From Lewinella sp. IMCC34191 (GTDB lineage Bacteria; Bacteroidota; Bacteroidia; Chitinophagales; Saprospiraceae), in assembly GCF_003390935.1 (NCBI RefSeq), contig NZ_QNQZ01000007.1:1-64000 (forward strand): a DNA stretch of 64,000 nucleotides, written 5' to 3'. Position numbers and translations under genes: made by a program. The notes under the pieces are model-generated. The model ran no database searches. It was not told where the DNA came from and saw nothing but the letters and a program-made list of their open reading frames with translations. Within the stretch, counting starts at the first letter, position 1; each line of letters opens with the position of its first letter. Below, piece after piece: positions 18,087 to 28,145 of the stretch.

Positions 18087-18178
18087 CAAAACGGAATTTT
18101 TAAAAAGGCATTAACCCATCCGGGTGAAGTTATTGGACGGGCACCTTCGTGGATACCCCGCAAAAGTACAGTTTCAAT

Positions 18179-19066
18179 ATGGGACGTGACCGCCTATACA
18201 TCCTGCTGGCCTTTTTCATTACCTACGTCGTCTGGGGGTCTACCTATCTGGCTAACTACTGGGCCATCGATTCCATTCCGGTTTTCGGCATGGGCGCTAC
18301 GCGTTTCCTCACGGCCGGTGCACTCCTCTACGCCTTTACCCTCCTTCGGGGAGACCGGACGCTTCCCAAGCCCCGCCACGCGCTGAATAGTGCCGTGATC
18401 GGCGTCCTGCTGTTAAGCGTCGGCACCGGAGCCGTGGTCTGGGCACAACAGTATATTCCCACCAGCACGACCTCCCTGATCATCGCTTTTGAACCCCTGG
18501 TGGTCATGTTTATGATGTGGGGCTTTCTATCCAGCCGCCCCCCGGTAAAGGCATTCTTCGGAGCCTTTGTCAGCATCTGTGGGATGGCCCTCCTGATCAC
18601 CCAACCGATTGCCGTGGGTGGAGGGGAAAGCACGTATGGCCTGCTGGGGATTGCCGCCGGTATGCTCTGCTGGGGTGCGGGGATGCTGCTCCGCCAACGG
18701 CTGGATCTTGGTGAAAACCGCATGCGCGCAACCGCCATGCAAATGCTTGGGGCCGGTCTGGTACTGCTGTTATTCAGCTTTTCCCTGGACGAGTGGGCCG
18801 GGTGGTCGTGGCAGGAGGTGACGCAGCGCTCCGCCTTAGCCTGGCTCTTCCTGGTGGTCTTCGGTTCGATCATCGCCTTCTCCGCCTTTAATTACCTGCT
18901 CGGACAGGTGAGCGCGGATAAGGTATCCACCAACACCTACGTCAATCCCGTAGTGGCTGTTCTCCTCGGCGGTCTGCTGAATGGGGAGGCGATCACCATC
19001 CAGTCCATGCTAGCGGGAGCGGTACTCCTTGGGGGGGTCTACTTTATAAATTCGGCTACGGCCTAA
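18179..19066 (+). CDS. EamA-family (DMT superfamily) transporter
   Basis: A ten-helix exporter of the drug/metabolite transporter superfamily made of two EamA repeats. The first repeat opens with FFITYVVWGSTYLANYWAI and contains PLVVMFMMWGF; the second ends ISTNTYVNPVVAVLLG-like (DKVSTNTYVNPVVA). The substrate is unknown; relatives move amino acids or metabolites. ATG 18179 is preferred; an in-frame GTG at 18149 would add ten residues. Confidence 0.88.
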   Translation: MGRDRLYILLAFFITYVVWGSTYLANYWAIDSIPVFGMGATRFLTAGALLYAFTLLRGDRTLPKPRHALNSAVIGVLLLSVGTGAVVWAQQYIPTSTTSLIIAFEPLVVMFMMWGFLSSRPPVKAFFGAFVSICGMALLITQPIAVGGGESTYGLLGIAAGMLCWGAGMLLRQRLDLGENRMRATAMQMLGAGLVLLLFSFSLDEWAGWSWQEVTQRSALAWLFLVVFGSIIAFSAFNYLLGQVSADKVSTNTYVNPVVAVLLGGLLNGEAITIQSMLAGAVLLGGVYFINSATA

Positions 19067-19100
19067 AATTCCGAAGGGCTGTGGCTCACGCGGCATGGAA

Positions 19101-20228
<1,128 letters not shown>

Positions 20229-20232
20229 GCCG

Positions 20233-20240
20233 CAAAGGTA
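20233..20240 (-). promoter_or_regulatory. -7 promoter element (TACCTTTG) of nspC
   Basis: TACCTTTG on the minus strand with four bases before the nspC ATG, the same geometry as at 211-218. It lies just after the stop codon of the LytTR gene. Confidence 0.5.
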
Positions 20241-20242
20241 AA

Positions 20243-21004
20243 TCAATTACCGAGCCACTCCCGACACGCCTTTACCCGTTGTCGGCTCACGATGTTTTCC
20301 CCGGCGCCCTCGGTATCTAGTTCCAGGGCCAGGCGGTGATTAAAGTAAGCGGTCACCTTACGAACTCCCCGAACGTGGACGATCTGACCCCGGTTGATGC
20401 GAAACCAAAGATCGGGGTCCAGTTCGTCGGCGAGCCGGTCCAGGGTCCCGTCCAGCAAATAGCGCTTGCCGTCGGTGCCGGTGGCGAGCGTAACCCCATC
20501 CGAGCTGTATATCTGCCTCAGCTGATCCGTTTCGATGGGTATCCAATCCTGGCGGTACCGGACCAGCATGCGCTGTCGGTAGTTCTTTGCGGGCGGTGAA
20601 ATCATCCGGGACAGCGCACCCCAGTCTGGTGTGGAGGGCTGACGGATGCGGCTAACTTTATCCAACGCGCGTACCAGCTCCGTTTCGGTAACCGGCTTCA
20701 GCAGGTAGTCTACCCCGTTGGTGCGAAAAGCACGAACGCCGTACTGATCGTAGGCCGTAGTAAAGATGATCGGGCAGGAACATTTGACCGTCTCCCATAA
20801 GTCGAGGCTTACACCATCGGCCAACTCAATGTCGCTGAAGATGACGTCGGGGTGCGGGCGCTCCTTTAAGGCAGCACGGGCCGGGGCGATGGAGTCCGTG
20901 GAAAAGGTAATCTGCGTAACCGGCGAGACCCGGGCCAGTATTTCCCGCAGCCGACGCATTGCGGGAGGTTCGTCTTCCAGAATCCAACAACTATGCGGTA
21001 GCAT
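20243..21004 (-). CDS. LytTR-family response regulator
   Basis: A 253-aa regulator from ATG 21004 (MLPHSCWILEDEPPA). The receiver domain (about 5-120) has the acidic pocket LEDEP, phosphoacceptor Asp in IFSDIE (about 55), a Thr in FTTAYD and Lys in YLLKPV. A LytTR DNA-binding domain follows (about 150-250, FRINRGQIVHVRGV). The start overlaps the end of the kinase gene by 14 bases, so the pair is translated together. Confidence 0.92.
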   Translation of the reverse strand: MLPHSCWILEDEPPAMRRLREILARVSPVTQITFSTDSIAPARAALKERPHPDVIFSDIELADGVSLDLWETVKCSCPIIFTTAYDQYGVRAFRTNGVDYLLKPVTETELVRALDKVSRIRQPSTPDWGALSRMISPPAKNYRQRMLVRYRQDWIPIETDQLRQIYSSDGVTLATGTDGKRYLLDGTLDRLADELDPDLWFRINRGQIVHVRGVRKVTAYFNHRLALELDTEGAGENIVSRQRVKACREWLGN

Positions 21005-22097
21005 ATTCGGGCGTATTCTCGAGTCGAAGTAAGGGGAGGGTAACGCGGTAGTGCGTGGAGGTGACGGCAACGGTAGCCTGTGCCCCGCCCGCCAGACGAT
21101 ACCGCTGCCGGAGATTGTCCTGGCCCCAGCCCGTGCTGTTCTTGCGACGGCTTCGGGGCTGTAGATTATTGACCACGTTCACTGCTTCCGCCGTGAGGAT
21201 GATCTCAATCCGAAGCGGGTGGTCCTCGCTGACGACATTGTGTTTGATCGCGTTTTCCACGAGCAATTGGAGGGATAAAGGAACGAGGAAAACGGATTCT
21301 TCGAAGTTGTCCGGCAAGCTCTTTACCTGCGCTCCGCCGCCCGAATACGTCACGAGCAGTTTGTCTTCGAAGCGCGTTTTCATCAGGAAGACGTAGTCCT
21401 TGAGCGCCTCGAGTTCTTCCTCCAGGGTGATCAGGTCCCGGTGACGGTACTCCAGGATGCGCCGGTAGACCGCCGACAGGCGCTGGGTGAAGAGCACGGC
21501 TTTGTCTGTGTCTTCGGGGATGACCTGGACCAGGGTGTTAAGGCTGTTGAAGAGAAAGTGCGGGTTCACCTGTTGCTTCAGGGTTTCCAGCTGGGCCTGC
21601 ACGTCGGTCCGCATCAGACGTTCCTGCTCGAGCAGACTCTGCCGATAACGGGTAAAAAAGTAAATCGACTCGTAGATGGCCAATACCATGAGGCAGAGCG
21701 TAGTGGCCACGGTGACCTCAAAAGACAAGGGTGCCGCGCCGTAGCCCGCACCGACTAGCCAATCGAGGCGGGGAAAGACCAGCGAATTCAGCACCGATTC
21801 GACCGCCAGAGCGAAGGTAACCGAGAAGGCGGTCATCAACTGGATGCGGCGGGGGGTATCCTTTTCCCCCGGATAGCGCCGCCGCAGGTAGACGACCACG
21901 CGCCGGTTGATGACCCAGTAAATCAGGGTATGCATGAAGCTGAAGGAAAGGCAGACGGACCAGTTGTAGTCGCTTCCTTCCCGGCCGGCAATAAACAATA
22001 CCGCCGCCAGACCGGCCAGGAACGGAATGCCGAGCGCCATGGCCCAGTGATCGTCGAAGCCCAGGTAACGGATGCGTTCTTCGCGGCTCAGCAGCAT
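20991..22097 (-). CDS. LytS-family sensor histidine kinase
   Basis: A 368-aa kinase with four N-terminal membrane helices and a His_kinase domain. QVNPHFLFNSLNTL holds the phosphorylated His (about 178), LLVENAIKHN is the N box and GWGQDNLRQRYRL the G box. ATG 22097 is preferred over an in-frame TTG at 22115. Between these boxes lies TYSGGGAQVKSLPDN, where GGGAQVK comes from a dispersed repeat copy and looks like an insertion in a variable loop. It lies 14 bases after a TonB receptor gene and before its cognate regulator. Confidence 0.92.
   Translation of the reverse strand: MLLSREERIRYLGFDDHWAMALGIPFLAGLAAVLFIAGREGSDYNWSVCLSFSFMHTLIYWVINRRVVVYLRRRYPGEKDTPRRIQLMTAFSVTFALAVESVLNSLVFPRLDWLVGAGYGAAPLSFEVTVATTLCLMVLAIYESIYFFTRYRQSLLEQERLMRTDVQAQLETLKQQVNPHFLFNSLNTLVQVIPEDTDKAVLFTQRLSAVYRRILEYRHRDLITLEEELEALKDYVFLMKTRFEDKLLVTYSGGGAQVKSLPDNFEESVFLVPLSLQLLVENAIKHNVVSEDHPLRIEIILTAEAVNVVNNLQPRSRRKNSTGWGQDNLRQRYRLAGGAQATVAVTSTHYRVTLPLLRLENTPEYATA
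21325..21340 (+). repeat. Dispersed 16-bp repeat, copy 4, inside the LytS-type kinase
   Basis: Exact core match with flank CTTT. Read in the gene it gives GGGAQVK, the same frame as in the ABC exporter. Confidence 0.85.
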
Positions 22098-22111
22098 ACG
22101 ACTAAGATAGG

Positions 22112-24475
22112 TCAAAACTGCACGCGGTACTGGACATCCGGAAAGAAGCCCGACTGGTAAGCGGTATTGACGCGGCCCGTTACGGGGTTATAGCGTTGCT
22201 GAAATACATTCTCCCGGTTGGTCAGATTCTGCAGGTCGATGAAGAAGCTCTGGCTGAACTTTTTGCCGGCTGAATTAAGCTGAACGCCGAACTTGAGGTC
22301 CCAGCGGAAGTAGCCGGCGTAGCGTTCGGAATAGGCGAGTTCTTCGTTGCGCAGGTCTACGCCCGCCTCCCGGCTCGCGACTATGTCCACCGGGCTATAG
22401 TACCTCCCCCCGGAAGTGGTCAGCTTGGTGTTGAGGGTGAAGCGGTGACGGCGCTGCTTGCCGAAGGGCCACTCCTTGCCGGCCAGCAGGTTGCCGACGT
22501 ATTCGTTGTTGAAGGCGGTGTTCCGCTGAATGCCGTCGCTGCCCGTGTACCGGCTTTCGAAGACCGAGCTCGTGAGGAGGAAATACCAATTGTTCCGGAA
22601 GCTTCGGTCAAGGGTGAGTTCGACGCCGTAATTTTCCCCGGTTCCTTCATTGACCAGGCTGCCCCGCTCCGGAAAGACGAAGTCGGCTCCGGCGTTTAGC
22701 AAGGAAAAGCTGGAGGGAAAGCCGTCTACCGGAATATCGAATAGATGCTGGTAGTACACCTCGGTCTTGACTTTCCACGCCGGCCCCAGATGGAGTGCCG
22801 CACCCATTACGTAGTGATCGGCCCGCAGAAATGATAAATCCTGATTGGTGTCGCTCTGGCCGTTAGTCAGATCCCGAAAGAAGAAGACCGGCAGGGAAGG
22901 AACCTGGGAATGGCGACCGTAACCGGCGGTAAGGATAAGCGCCGGGCTCGCCTCGTAGGCGGTGGCCATCCTGGGTTCGAGCGCAAAGGATTCGGAGAGC
23001 GAAAAGTATTGGAGGTGGAGGCCGGCGTTGAGCGTCCAGCGGGAACCCGCGCGGTAGCGAGCCTGCCCGAACGCCTGTAGGAGCTGAAAATGGCCATCGA
23101 AATCCCGGAGGCGATCCAGGTCGGGCAATCCGTCCTCATCGCGATCGGGTTGCCCGTCGCGGTCGTCTACCAGCGTGCGCAGCTGCATCAGGTCCGTCTG
23201 GATACCTGTCCGAACGGTGGTTCGGTTGGACAGCTTGCTGTTCAGGTAGGATTTGAAATTGATGCCCGTGGTACGATCATCTACTTCAGTGTACAACAAG
23301 TCGTCCTGCAACTCTTCGTCTACGGCGAACTCCTGGAAGGTGTTCCCCTGAAGGTTACCGCTGATTACCGTTCTCAGGTAAGTGTTATCACCCGTGATCA
23401 GGTTATGGCGCAGACCGACCACGCCGAAGTAGCTGCGCGGATAGCTATTTCGCCCGGGGTTGGCGAACAGGTCGGTGGAATCCACCTTCGCCGCCAGGAA
23501 ATCGATGTTGCTGGTCCCCGCGATGCCGAACAGCGAAAAGGTGCCGGCTTTCCGATTACCGAAGTCGAGGTTGAAGGTGAAATCGCGGTAGTCGGGGGTG
23601 GCATTGGTGCCGATATCGATGCCCAGCGTTTCGGTGAGCCCGACGAAGCTGTTGCGTAGGCTCGCGACGAAGGATCCCTTACCGCGCAGTGGTCCTTCGG
23701 CCATGAATTCCAGACCGGAGAAGGTGCCCAGCTGCCCCATGAACTCGTAGCGGTCGCGATTCCCCCGCCGCAGCCGCAGGTCGAAGACGCCGGAGAGGGC
23801 GTTGCCGTATTCGGCGGCGAAGGCGGAGGTGGAAAAGTCGCTGCTGGCAAGCAGGTTGGGATTCAGGGCGGAAACGGGACCGCCCGTCGTGCCCAGGGTA
23901 GCAAAGTGGTTGGGATTAGGTATGGGAATCCCCTCGAGCTGCCACAGGAGTCCGGAAGGGCTGTTTCCGCGGATCACGATGTCGTTGCGGCTATCGTCGG
24001 CCGTAGCCACTCCCGCCAGGTTGCCGGCCAGGCGGCTGACGTCGGCCCGCCCGCCGGCGAAGCGGTTGACCTGTTCGGCGGTGAACTGCTGGGTGGAGAT
24101 GGTCGACATTTCGTTGACCGCCCCCCGCTCCGTACCCCCGCGAACCGTTACCGTTTCCAGGTCCGTCACCCTTTCTTCCAGCGATAGATCGAGGTGGACG
24201 TCCTTGCCGGCGGTGACGAGGATATTGGGGATCGTTTGCGATTCGTAGCCTAGATAGCTGATCCGAAGGGTCTGCCGGCCCGGGGGGACGGCTGCAATCT
24301 CAAACCGTCCTTCGGTATCGGTCGTGGTGCCCCTGGTTGCATCCGGGAGAAGTAATTCCACGGTAGCGCCGATGAGCGGCATTTCGGATTGGGCGTCGAA
24401 CAGGTTACCGCTAATGCGTTGGGCGGTAAGTCCCTGGGCGAGTAGGAAGAAAAGAAGAAGGTAGTGAGGGTACAT
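22112..24475 (-). CDS. TonB-dependent outer-membrane receptor with carboxypeptidase-like N-domain
   Basis: A 787-aa receptor with signal peptide (MYPHYLLLFFLLAQGLTAQ, start ATG 24475), a CarboxypepD_reg-like module (about 20-105, ISGNLFDAQSEMPLIGATVEL), a plug domain (about 115-230, VIRGNSPSGLLWQLEGIPIPNPNHF) and a 22-strand-type barrel. It is shorter than SusC proteins and no SusD is adjacent. The LytS/LytTR pair follows on the same strand, so it may be a regulated uptake or sensing unit. The ligand is unknown. Confidence 0.9.
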   Translation of the reverse strand: MYPHYLLLFFLLAQGLTAQRISGNLFDAQSEMPLIGATVELLLPDATRGTTTDTEGRFEIAAVPPGRQTLRISYLGYESQTIPNILVTAGKDVHLDLSLEERVTDLETVTVRGGTERGAVNEMSTISTQQFTAEQVNRFAGGRADVSRLAGNLAGVATADDSRNDIVIRGNSPSGLLWQLEGIPIPNPNHFATLGTTGGPVSALNPNLLASSDFSTSAFAAEYGNALSGVFDLRLRRGNRDRYEFMGQLGTFSGLEFMAEGPLRGKGSFVASLRNSFVGLTETLGIDIGTNATPDYRDFTFNLDFGNRKAGTFSLFGIAGTSNIDFLAAKVDSTDLFANPGRNSYPRSYFGVVGLRHNLITGDNTYLRTVISGNLQGNTFQEFAVDEELQDDLLYTEVDDRTTGINFKSYLNSKLSNRTTVRTGIQTDLMQLRTLVDDRDGQPDRDEDGLPDLDRLRDFDGHFQLLQAFGQARYRAGSRWTLNAGLHLQYFSLSESFALEPRMATAYEASPALILTAGYGRHSQVPSLPVFFFRDLTNGQSDTNQDLSFLRADHYVMGAALHLGPAWKVKTEVYYQHLFDIPVDGFPSSFSLLNAGADFVFPERGSLVNEGTGENYGVELTLDRSFRNNWYFLLTSSVFESRYTGSDGIQRNTAFNNEYVGNLLAGKEWPFGKQRRHRFTLNTKLTTSGGRYYSPVDIVASREAGVDLRNEELAYSERYAGYFRWDLKFGVQLNSAGKKFSQSFFIDLQNLTNRENVFQQRYNPVTGRVNTAYQSGFFPDVQYRVQF

Positions 24476-24562
24476 AGTCGGAATGGTTACCGCTAAGTAC
24501 CCGCCGGAAGCGACCGGCCACAAGGCAATTCCGGTGAACCGTCGCTACGGGTAAATGAACCG

Positions 24563-26347
24563 TCAGAAAGCCTCCCGACGCCGGGCGATGTTCCAGCGAA
24601 TACCGCCGTTAACCACGGTCGTTTCGAGATCCCGGTCTGCCAGCTGCGAGTCCTTCTGCCGGGAAAAAAATTCCGCTTCTACCCACAGGTTTGGTCTCAC
24701 TTCATAGCTGGCCCAGAGTTGTAGAATCGTATTGGTGTAGTTGATACCCTGCCCGATCTCATTCCCGTACGTTTTATCGGCGGGGCGCAGGTCGGAGGAC
24801 AGGAAGATGTTCTCCCCGATGATGCGGTCATCTGTACTTTCACCCTGTTCGATTAGATACACCCGGCCGCTCAGCTGCAGGCGGGGAAGAGGGCGGTAAT
24901 CGATGCCCAGCAGGTTTTCCTTAAAGTTGGCTCCGAGCGAGTGGGCAAGGGGGTTCACGACCTGCGTGTAGCTGCTCGGCCCATCGTGGGTGTATACGAA
25001 TGGTCGGGCTACGTTTCTTTCCGTCACCACGTCCAGTTGATCGACGCCGAGTAGATCCGTATGGCGTAGCCCGATCTGGTAGGCCCACTTATTCGCCCAC
25101 CAACCACGGCGTTCCACGAACAGCTCGTCAAATTTAAATTCGTCCAGGACGAACTGACCGTAGACCGTCGTTCGCAGGGGCAGTTTATAGCTCCCGGTCA
25201 GGCCGATTAATACGTTGTCGGGGCTACCGATACTGCCTTCCACCGTGCGGTAAAGAATAACCGGATTGAGGTAGGACAACTCGAATCCATTCTCCCGGCT
25301 AAGGACCACTGCTTCGTACAGACCTAGCGACAGCCGTTTTCCGATGTTGATCGATAGATAGTGGGCGGCCAGATACTTCTTGGGAAGCGGCAAACCGGTG
25401 CCCGTATCGAATACCGGACCCTGAGTCAACTCCGCAAAGAGGTTGCGATAGTGAAACTTCCAGATTCGCCAGTTGATCTCCAGAAAGGGATAGTTGTTGC
25501 TGAAGTCGCTAAGAATCAGGGATCGTTCCCCGTCGCCGATAAAGTGTTGGCCATAACCGATGCGTGCACCTACGTGGCGGCTGATGTCGACCGATAGGTA
25601 ACCCGCACCATTTAGGTAATCGTAGCCCCGCGCGACATTAACCAGGTTGGAAGAAAATTCGGTTTTGACAAATCCGGCGCCCGGTAAGGCTCGACGTTCG
25701 CGGAAGTAGTTGACCAGGTAGTTCGGCAGGCCGGCTTGCGTTTCCAGAATTTCGAAATGCAGAAAAAAGCGGTCGTCAATTCCGGCACGTAAGCGAAGGC
25801 CGCGGCGGTTGTAGAAATAATCTTGCTCCTCATTTGCCTGCTTACCGTAGCGAAAGTCCAGGACCGGATTCACGCGGAGGTAAAAGTCTTCGCGGTTGTG
25901 CTGAAAGAGGAAGGCGGGCGTTTCGTAAAAGGTATTGAAGATCGGTTTGTCGGACTTCTCATACAGTGGACTGCTTTCCGAGGCTACGGCAAAGCCCTCT
26001 CCGATGAAATAGGGGGCGCGGTCGGGGTCATTAGCGGATTCGAAAGGCGGCAAGGATAGCCACTCGTTGTTGTCCTGGTAAAAGCGGTTAACCCGGTAAC
26101 GGTCTACGGTCGACCACTCCTTTCCGTAAAGGCTCTCGTAGGTTTTTACTAGCCGGACCAAATCAGCCCGGCTGGCGGGCCGGAGGTTGAAGTCGGCGGC
26201 GGGAGCGGTAAACTTCTGATAACCGTACCGATTGTATAACCGCTGGACCAGGTCATACCCCTCCTCGTTCACCGGCAGGGGGGCACCCTGGGCGTAAAGT
26301 AGGTTAGTGATAAAAAGGAAAAAACAGAGGGCAAGCGATCGAAGCAC
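24563..26347 (-). CDS. Wzi/RemB-like outer-membrane beta-barrel protein
   Basis: A 594-aa protein resembling the capsule-assembly Wzi family and Bacteroidota gliding protein RemB. It has a signal peptide (LALCFFLFITNLLYAQ), a globular segment with YGYQKF and then repeated aromatic beta strands (YLSVDISRHVGARIGYGQHF). No ATG lies between the upstream ferredoxin stop and the signal, so GTG 26347 or TTG 26353 is the likely start. A role in surface polysaccharide or adhesion is inferred from the family. The TonB receptor gene begins 87 bases downstream. Confidence 0.78.
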   Translation of the reverse strand: MLRSLALCFFLFITNLLYAQGAPLPVNEEGYDLVQRLYNRYGYQKFTAPAADFNLRPASRADLVRLVKTYESLYGKEWSTVDRYRVNRFYQDNNEWLSLPPFESANDPDRAPYFIGEGFAVASESSPLYEKSDKPIFNTFYETPAFLFQHNREDFYLRVNPVLDFRYGKQANEEQDYFYNRRGLRLRAGIDDRFFLHFEILETQAGLPNYLVNYFRERRALPGAGFVKTEFSSNLVNVARGYDYLNGAGYLSVDISRHVGARIGYGQHFIGDGERSLILSDFSNNYPFLEINWRIWKFHYRNLFAELTQGPVFDTGTGLPLPKKYLAAHYLSINIGKRLSLGLYEAVVLSRENGFELSYLNPVILYRTVEGSIGSPDNVLIGLTGSYKLPLRTTVYGQFVLDEFKFDELFVERRGWWANKWAYQIGLRHTDLLGVDQLDVVTERNVARPFVYTHDGPSSYTQVVNPLAHSLGANFKENLLGIDYRPLPRLQLSGRVYLIEQGESTDDRIIGENIFLSSDLRPADKTYGNEIGQGINYTNTILQLWASYEVRPNLWVEAEFFSRQKDSQLADRDLETTVVNGGIRWNIARRREAF

Positions 26348-26385
26348 GGGCAAAGTTTGCGGGTGGCGACGAAGATACCGCTCCC

Positions 26386-26733
26386 TTAGGCATGCAACGT
26401 CTTTTGCCGTGCGGCTAGTACGGTTTCGCTTTCTTCCCGCTCGGGATCGGGCACGCAGCAATCGACCGGGCAAACCGCGGCGCACTGGGGTTCCTCGTGA
26501 AAACCGACGCACTCGGTGCACTTATCGGGGACGATGTAGTAAAATTCGTCGCTGACGGGCTCCTGGTCCTCGTCCGGGTCGACGGTCTGGCCCGTCTCGA
26601 TCTTATACGGCTGGTTCACCGTGGTTCCATCGGAGATGGTCCACTCCACGCCGCCTTCGTAGATGGCGTTATTGGGGCATTCCGGCTCGCAGGCTCCGCA
26701 GTTAATGCAGTCGTCAGTAATCATTATGGCCAT
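26386..26733 (-). CDS. 4Fe-4S dicluster ferredoxin
   Basis: A 115-aa electron carrier with two cluster motifs: [12 protein letters not shown] (about 9-20), and [18 protein letters not shown] in the second half, where a longer loop separates the Cys residues as in YfhL-type ferredoxins. The insert between the motifs is acidic. It is cytoplasmic and the redox partner is unknown. A TATTTTTG element 20 bases upstream is a possible promoter. Confidence 0.92.
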   Translation of the reverse strand: MAIMITDDCINCGACEPECPNNAIYEGGVEWTISDGTTVNQPYKIETGQTVDPDEDQEPVSDEFYYIVPDKCTECVGFHEEPQCAAVCPVDCCVPDPEREESETVLAARQKTLHA

Positions 26734-26753
26734 AGGGAAGAGGTTTTCAGGGG

Positions 26754-26761
26754 CAAAAATA
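26754..26761 (-). promoter_or_regulatory. Possible -7 element (TATTTTTG) of the ferredoxin gene
   Basis: Matches TAnnTTTG on the minus strand, 20 bases before the ATG. The AT-rich context makes a chance match possible. Confidence 0.35.
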
Positions 26762-26969
26762 ACAATTACCCGTAGTTGGGTAGTCTTTTATAAACCGGTC
26801 ACGGCCATAGGGGTTGCAAGAGAGGAAAGAAGGGGCCCTCCGAAGTCAATAGGTTTGCATTCTCGGAGAAAAAACATAACATTGATTGCTCACCGGGCGT
26901 ATTATGTTGCCCGGTGCCAGCCATTGGTCCGGGGCACCCACCCGAAAATTTGAAAGAACCAGCGTAAGA

Positions 26970-27509
26970 ATGGAAAGATATAGCGATGAAGAGCTCGAGG
27001 AGTTCAAAGTAATCATCAAGGAGAATTACCAGCAGGCTAAGAAGGAACTACAGGCACTTCGCGATCAGGTAAGCGAATTCTCGGAAAATATTTCCGAAGG
27101 GTTCGGAGCGGATTATACCCAAGACTCCAGTTCCGTCAACCAGCTCGAAATGCTGAACGAGCAAGTCCTTCGCAAGCGCGACCAGGTACAGGATCTGCAA
27201 AACGCCATGCTGCGGATAAAGAATAAGGTCTACGGTGTCTGCTCCGTCACGGGCAAACTGATCGACCGCAAACGGCTGGAAGCCGTACCCACCACGACGA
27301 AGAGTCTGGAGGGAATGAAGCTGCAGGCCAGCGGTGTCCTCGACGTGACCGCCCAGGATCTAGCCCGCCGGGCCAACGAACGAAAGGAAGGACCTAACAA
27401 GGTGATCTCCAAGATCAAGAAGCCGCCCCCGCCGAAGGCAAAGCCGGCTCCCAAAAAGAAGAGCCGCCGCCGCAAGAAGGTGGAAGAGGAGGACGACGAT
27501 CTCATCTGA
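26970..27509 (+). CDS. TraR/DksA-family protein with basic tail
   Basis: A 179-aa protein from ATG 26970 (MERYSDEELEEF). A coiled-coil N-terminus is followed by the DksA-type segment YGVCSVTGKLIDRKRLEAVPTTT. Only one of the four zinc cysteines of classical DksA remains, as is common in Bacteroidota members. A long tail rich in Lys, Arg and Pro ends in an acidic patch. It probably binds RNA polymerase through the secondary channel (family inference). The next gene starts three bases after its stop. Confidence 0.85.
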   Translation: MERYSDEELEEFKVIIKENYQQAKKELQALRDQVSEFSENISEGFGADYTQDSSSVNQLEMLNEQVLRKRDQVQDLQNAMLRIKNKVYGVCSVTGKLIDRKRLEAVPTTTKSLEGMKLQASGVLDVTAQDLARRANERKEGPNKVISKIKKPPPPKAKPAPKKKSRRRKKVEEEDDDLI

Positions 27510-27512
27510 TCC

Positions 27513-28025
27513 ATGGCACTCATCAAAGCGGTGCGCGGGCATACCCCCACCTTCGGTAAGGATTGCTACCTCGCTGAAAACGCAACCGTAATCGGTGAAG
27601 TCACGATGGGCGACAACTGCAGCGTCTGGTTTACCGCCGTCGTTCGGGGCGATGTCAATACCATCACCATCGGCAACCGCGTCAACATCCAGGATGGGGC
27701 CTGTATTCACTGTACCTACGAGCGCGCCGCGACCGTGGTGGGCGACGATGTCAGCGTTGGCCACCGAGCTATCGTACATGGCTGTACGATTCACGATAGT
27801 GTCCTGATCGGTATGGGCGCCATTGTTATGGACGATGCCGTCGTAGAGAGCAACGTAATCATCGGGGCCGGGGCCGTCGTACCCGCCGGTATGCGTTGCG
27901 AAGCCAACAGCGTCTACGCCGGCATTCCCGCCAAGAAGATCAAGGATCTAGCCCCCGAGCAACGGGCTGATACCATTGAACGCATCGCGGCCGCCTACCT
28001 GAAGTACGCCAGCTGGTTCCAGTAA
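27513..28025 (+). CDS. Gamma-class carbonic anhydrase-like hexapeptide-repeat protein
   Basis: A 170-aa left-handed beta-helix protein of the gamma carbonic anhydrase family. Hexapeptide repeats run through the chain, and the metal-ligand histidines can be placed in IHCTYE, SVGHRAIVHGC. It could hydrate CO2 or be a non-catalytic member such as YrdA/PaaY. It is almost contiguous with the DksA-like gene, so co-transcription is likely. Confidence 0.9.
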   Translation: MALIKAVRGHTPTFGKDCYLAENATVIGEVTMGDNCSVWFTAVVRGDVNTITIGNRVNIQDGACIHCTYERAATVVGDDVSVGHRAIVHGCTIHDSVLIGMGAIVMDDAVVESNVIIGAGAVVPAGMRCEANSVYAGIPAKKIKDLAPEQRADTIERIAAAYLKYASWFQ

Positions 28026-28054
28026 CCCGTTGTCTCCATCAGCGCCGGTACAAG

Positions 28055-28139
28055 GCTGTCTCCGACAGCGCGAGTAAAAAGCTGTCTCCGACAGCGATGT
28101 ACGAAGCGCTCTCCGAGCGCGAACCACCGGCGAAGCCGG
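28055..28139. repeat. Cluster of small hairpins in a convergent intergenic gap
   Basis: Three hairpins share the loop TCC: GCTGTC/GACAGC at 28055-28069 and 28081-28095, and GCGCTC/GAGCGC at 28106-28120. A fourth, CCGGC-GAA-GCCGG, is at 28127-28139. They sit between the 3' ends of the carbonic anhydrase and phosphopantetheinyl transferase genes and may end transcription from both sides. Confidence 0.75.
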
Positions 28140-28145
28140 AACCCC

